Of a DNA stretch of 18,116 nucleotides, positions 15,203 through 18,116 are shown one piece after another. Each line of letters starts with the position of its first letter. Position 1 is the first letter of the stretch. The DNA is from UMGS1851 sp900555605. GTDB lineage: Bacteria > Bacillota > Clostridia > UBA1212 > UBA1255. A model generated the notes under the pieces. It was given only the letters and a program-made list of their open reading frames with translations. It was not told the DNA's origin and did no database searches. The stretch is taken from positions 1 to 18,116 of the forward strand of contig CABROF010000046.1 in NCBI GenBank assembly GCA_902472555.1, written 5' to 3'. Made by a program: the position numbers and the translations under genes.

Positions 15203-17701
15203 ATGAAACACAATTTATTTTCTTGCTTGCTATTTACGGTTGCAGCCATGGCCGGACTGCTGAGTACAATTCCGGGGCAGACCCGCGCCGCTGCCGAGGC
15301 GGGAACGCTGCTGTGGTCCGCGGCGGATCCGCAAGGAGAAACGGCAAAATATGTATATATTATAGGCGGGTATTATGACCCGGACCGGGGCGGGACCTGG
15401 CCGTGGGGAAATACGGAATACCGGCTGGTGCGGTTCATCGGCGATACGATGGGGGAAATCATTTTAGAGTATCAGGATGGCACAAGGGATACGGTTCCGC
15501 TGATTTACGGCTACACGCTTTGGTGGCATGAGCAGTGGAATATGGCGTCTCTGCCGTTTCGGGGAAAAGGCGCGGATGAGGAGCTGTCCGGGCTTTTACA
15601 GAAGACGCTTTGTCTTTACGGCGCCTATGAGGGCCGTGCAGCTTGTGCATTCCGGATCGCAGCAGATGCTGCTAAAACGCTGAAAAGCGTCAGGCTGTTG
15701 GATAACCCGGAAAAAGACGGTACGCCCGTGATCTGCGGCGTCCATGTTTTCGGGGAAGAACCGGAGGGCGTTATGCGCGGCGGCGAAGGCAAAGAGTCTT
15801 ATACCGTGGATGCCGGAGACGCATTTTATGACACCCATACGATAGACAGCCGGCAGCCCCTTCCGGAAGAAACTGTTTCGGCGCTGCAGACGCTTTGCCG
15901 CGGAATTGCAACAACGGCTGAAGATTGGCTGAACGCACCGGAATTCACATATGCCCAGACGTACAGCGGACCGGAAATTTATTTTACCGGTACGCCGTAT
16001 GCGAATATCGCCAATGGCGTTCTCCAGTTCAGTCTTACCGATATCGCTACGCGGGCGGATAAAAGCGGGCTTTTATCCGAATCCCTCGACCAAACGGAAC
16101 AGTATCTGTACGGCGGTTTCGGCACTTACAATATAGGAACGGCTTATAACAACCGCATGTGGTCCCGCAATAAGGCAATGCTGGTGCTGAACGGCTACGG
16201 ATTTACGGACCGGGCGGAGCATACCCTCCATTTTGTGAATGAAGCCATGATGTATTTTCCGAATAAAGGCCTAAGCATTCTCGGCGTGCCGATTCCCGGA
16301 CATTTTACGATTATTATCAATGAGCCCATGCATTACCGAAACACAGATTTTGAACTGACAAAATACAACAACCCGGAGATCTACGGAAAAGATTGCTGGA
16401 ATTTAGGGAATATGGAGCAGGACGGACACGGCATGATGATGCTGTCTAATTGGAGCATCTGGAAGAGTCACGGAAGCGATCCACAATGGGTGGAGGACAA
16501 CTGGGTCTATATTAACGAAGCCGCGGAATGGATTCTCTGGTGCTTTGCCCATGCGGATATAACATTCTGCACAAATGATGTGCTGTATGCCGAATCCGAG
16601 GGCGTTGCAGGCTGGATGGGGTATTCGCTGTATTGCAATCAGCCGTGTTACTTAGGACTTCTGGCATACATTGAGATGGCGGAGACTGCCGGTAAAACGG
16701 AGGCTGCTGCCAGGTGGGGGACTTGCGCGGAACAATTCGGCCAGGGAATCCTGAATTATTTTACCGCGGAGGACGGGGGCTGGGATTTCTCACAGGAAGG
16801 CAAGGACCGGGATCCGACACTGGCATATATGCGATATCTGTACGGTTATGATACCGCGGATATGAATCAGGATTGGCTTCAAAGAACAATCAATTCTTAT
16901 GATGCGGATTTGGCTGAAATGCTGGAATGCGGCGGCTACTGGGGACCGTGGGGTACAGGCTACGATCAATGCACGATGCTGCAGACCGCTTTGCTGCTGG
17001 ATCAGATGGCGGATGCTACGAAATTAATGAATAATTTATCTAAGATCTGCTACTCGCCCCGGCATCCGGATCCGTACGGCGTGCCGGAAGCGTTTGCCGT
17101 GGATACGAGGAAAGAGATTATCCGCAGAACCGGCGATTTTGAAAATCAGATTCATACGAGTGAGGCGTTATCCTGCTATCTGCTGACCATGGGGGTTTCT
17201 CCTGTAATTCAGGATAAAACGGTGCTGAAGATCATGCCGCGCCTGGCGCAGGACTGGAATGTCTCGGTTGCGGATTTTCCTGTAGAGCATACTTCCGCTA
17301 GACTGGGTCTTGATGTGGCATATCCAAAAGGCGGCGTACAAACCGCTTCCGTGACGTTTCACGCCATGGATCAGCTGCAGACGGTAAAATATCGCTTCGG
17401 TCCTTTTCCGGCGAACACAGATCGGGTTGCAGTAACGGTAAACGGAAAGTCGGTATCTTCAGAGCTGGTACAATCCGGAGACAGCAAATGGGCATGGATT
17501 ACGTTTCAGCCTGCTGAAGGCGATACCTATGCGCTGAAGGCAGAATGTACCCATAATGCCGCGGGTTCGCGGATTCCCACTGCATTATGGGCAGGTCTGC
17601 TGGCCCTGATACCATGCGCTGCCGCAGGAATATTCGCGGGACGCAGACTTCGCCGCAGCAAAGTCCGGAAAAGCCGGCCGGCAGACGAGGCGAATCAATA
17701 A
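15203..17701 (+). CDS. Secreted six-hairpin glycosidase-like protein with C-terminal membrane anchor
   Basis: An 832-residue protein. The signal peptide covers about residues 1-31 (MKHNLFSC, LLFTVAAMAGLL, likely cut near TRAAA). Residues about 35-190 look like a beta-rich domain (YVYIIGGYYDP, GEIILEYQDGTRDTVPL). Residues about 240-690 are helical repeats with aromatic and acidic motifs (MWSRNKAMLVLNGYGFTDRA, GDPQW-type loops, EGVAGWMGYSLY, EDGGWDFSQEGKDRDP, ECGGYWGPWGTGYDQ), the look of an (alpha/alpha)6 glycosidase. A beta domain follows (VSVADFPVEHTSARL to WITFQPAEGDTYALK). A membrane helix at about 791-811 and a basic tail (RRLRRSKVRK) then anchor it, with no LPXTG motif. Glycan hydrolysis at the cell surface is inferred; the family is not recognised. 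The ATG at 15203 has AGGAGG six bases upstream; the GTG at 15140 would break the signal peptide. A lipoprotein gene follows after 30 bases. Confidence 0.78.
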   Translation: MKHNLFSCLLFTVAAMAGLLSTIPGQTRAAAEAGTLLWSAADPQGETAKYVYIIGGYYDPDRGGTWPWGNTEYRLVRFIGDTMGEIILEYQDGTRDTVPLIYGYTLWWHEQWNMASLPFRGKGADEELSGLLQKTLCLYGAYEGRAACAFRIAADAAKTLKSVRLLDNPEKDGTPVICGVHVFGEEPEGVMRGGEGKESYTVDAGDAFYDTHTIDSRQPLPEETVSALQTLCRGIATTAEDWLNAPEFTYAQTYSGPEIYFTGTPYANIANGVLQFSLTDIATRADKSGLLSESLDQTEQYLYGGFGTYNIGTAYNNRMWSRNKAMLVLNGYGFTDRAEHTLHFVNEAMMYFPNKGLSILGVPIPGHFTIIINEPMHYRNTDFELTKYNNPEIYGKDCWNLGNMEQDGHGMMMLSNWSIWKSHGSDPQWVEDNWVYINEAAEWILWCFAHADITFCTNDVLYAESEGVAGWMGYSLYCNQPCYLGLLAYIEMAETAGKTEAAARWGTCAEQFGQGILNYFTAEDGGWDFSQEGKDRDPTLAYMRYLYGYDTADMNQDWLQRTINSYDADLAEMLECGGYWGPWGTGYDQCTMLQTALLLDQMADATKLMNNLSKICYSPRHPDPYGVPEAFAVDTRKEIIRRTGDFENQIHTSEALSCYLLTMGVSPVIQDKTVLKIMPRLAQDWNVSVADFPVEHTSARLGLDVAYPKGGVQTASVTFHAMDQLQTVKYRFGPFPANTDRVAVTVNGKSVSSELVQSGDSKWAWITFQPAEGDTYALKAECTHNAAGSRIPTALWAGLLALIPCAAAGIFAGRRLRRSKVRKSRPADEANQ

Positions 17702-17731
17702 ACAGAAGAAGGAAAAATACCGTCGGAAAGG

Positions 17732-18116
17732 ATGATGTATCAAATGTATAGGTTGAAACAGGCTGCCCGGCTGATTTTGCTGACAGCAGCCGCTGCGGTT
17801 TTGACAGCAGGCGCCGCCGGCTGCGGCGGGGAAAAAAACACCCGAAAGACGCCGGTATTGTCGCAATATGACGGCCCCTTTTCTGCAGTAAACGGAAGCT
17901 ATGGCGGCGTGGATGATCTGGGCCGGACACTGCCGGGAGGCGATGTCAATTGTGGGGCCCCGGCAGGTGCGCTCCGGCCGGACAGAACCGTAGGAATCTT
18001 TTATTTTCTTTGTTTAGGCGCAGGGGATCTTTCCGGCCCTTATGATATCAGTGAGATATTAAGAAAGGATCCGCAGGCATACCGCTCCGATGCGGCCTGG
18101 ATGGCAGCCGGCGGCG
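17732..18116 (+). CDS. Lipoprotein, probable glycan-related enzyme (3' end missing)
   Basis: The first 128 residues of a protein cut by the right edge. Possible ATG starts are 17732, 17735 and 17744, all in frame; GGAAAGG lies directly before 17732, so 17735 or 17744 may be the real start. A basic and hydrophobic signal (RLKQAARLILLTAAAAVLTA) ends in AAGC, a lipobox whose Cys would be lipidated, followed by a Gly/Lys/Thr linker. The mature part has VDDLGRTLPGG, then RTVGIFYFLCLG and SGPYDISEILRKDP. I recall similar openings in uncharacterised putative glycoside hydrolases of Clostridia, Paenibacillus and Bacteroidetes, where an early beta strand starts a barrel, but I cannot name the family. 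It is probably cotranscribed with the surface-anchored enzyme 30 bases upstream. Confidence 0.75.
   Translation, partial: MMYQMYRLKQAARLILLTAAAAVLTAGAAGCGGEKNTRKTPVLSQYDGPFSAVNGSYGGVDDLGRTLPGGDVNCGAPAGALRPDRTVGIFYFLCLGAGDLSGPYDISEILRKDPQAYRSDAAWMAAGG

Overview
The window looks like chromosomal DNA from a Gram-positive member of the Bacillota, probably class Clostridia. Evidence: strong Shine-Dalgarno sites before nearly every gene, consensus SigA-type promoters, a pth-mfd-SurA/PrsA-like gene order typical of Clostridia, a CmpB-family membrane protein (common in clostridia), a lipoprotein signal and a DUF402 protein. The genus cannot be fixed by reading alone. No tRNA, rRNA, CRISPR array, insertion sequence or phage gene was seen.

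Layout. (1) 2-2770, plus strand: 3' part of a large six-hairpin ((alpha/alpha)6) glycosidase-like protein with two C-terminal discoidin-like modules, cut by the left window edge. It converges on (2) 2903-3421, minus strand: a small two-helix membrane protein with a Pro/Tyr-rich linker and a C-terminal zinc ribbon; a hairpin between them can terminate both. (3) 3561-6792, minus strand: a compact four-gene operon in transcription order MarR regulator, CmpB-family membrane protein, GT4 glycosyltransferase, PlsC-type acyltransferase. Two of its three junctions overlap. A consensus promoter with a perfect palindrome on its start region precedes it, suggesting autoregulation. (4) 6981-14927, minus strand: a housekeeping block in the order DUF402 phosphatase-like protein, phosphohexomutase, peptidyl-tRNA hydrolase, Mfd, membrane-anchored SurA/PrsA-like foldase. 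Separate promoters are visible for DUF402, for the mutase-pth-mfd unit, and for the foldase (inside the end of mfd). (5) 15203-18116, plus strand: a secreted six-hairpin glycosidase-like protein with a C-terminal membrane anchor, then the start of a lipoprotein cut by the right edge.

How the parts may work together. The housekeeping block joins sugar-phosphate supply, translation quality control, transcription-coupled repair and extracytoplasmic folding. The MarR operon joins a membrane protein of unknown function to a sugar-transferring and an acyl-transferring enzyme, pointing to regulated synthesis or remodelling of a glycolipid or other envelope lipid. The two outer loci look like glycan-degrading functions: one with carbohydrate-binding-type modules, the other tied to the cell surface by a transmembrane tail and followed by a lipoprotein. 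The least explained parts are the MarR/CmpB/GT4/PlsC unit, the surface-anchored enzyme plus lipoprotein pair, and the foldase whose parvulin-like region is broken up by long charged inserts.
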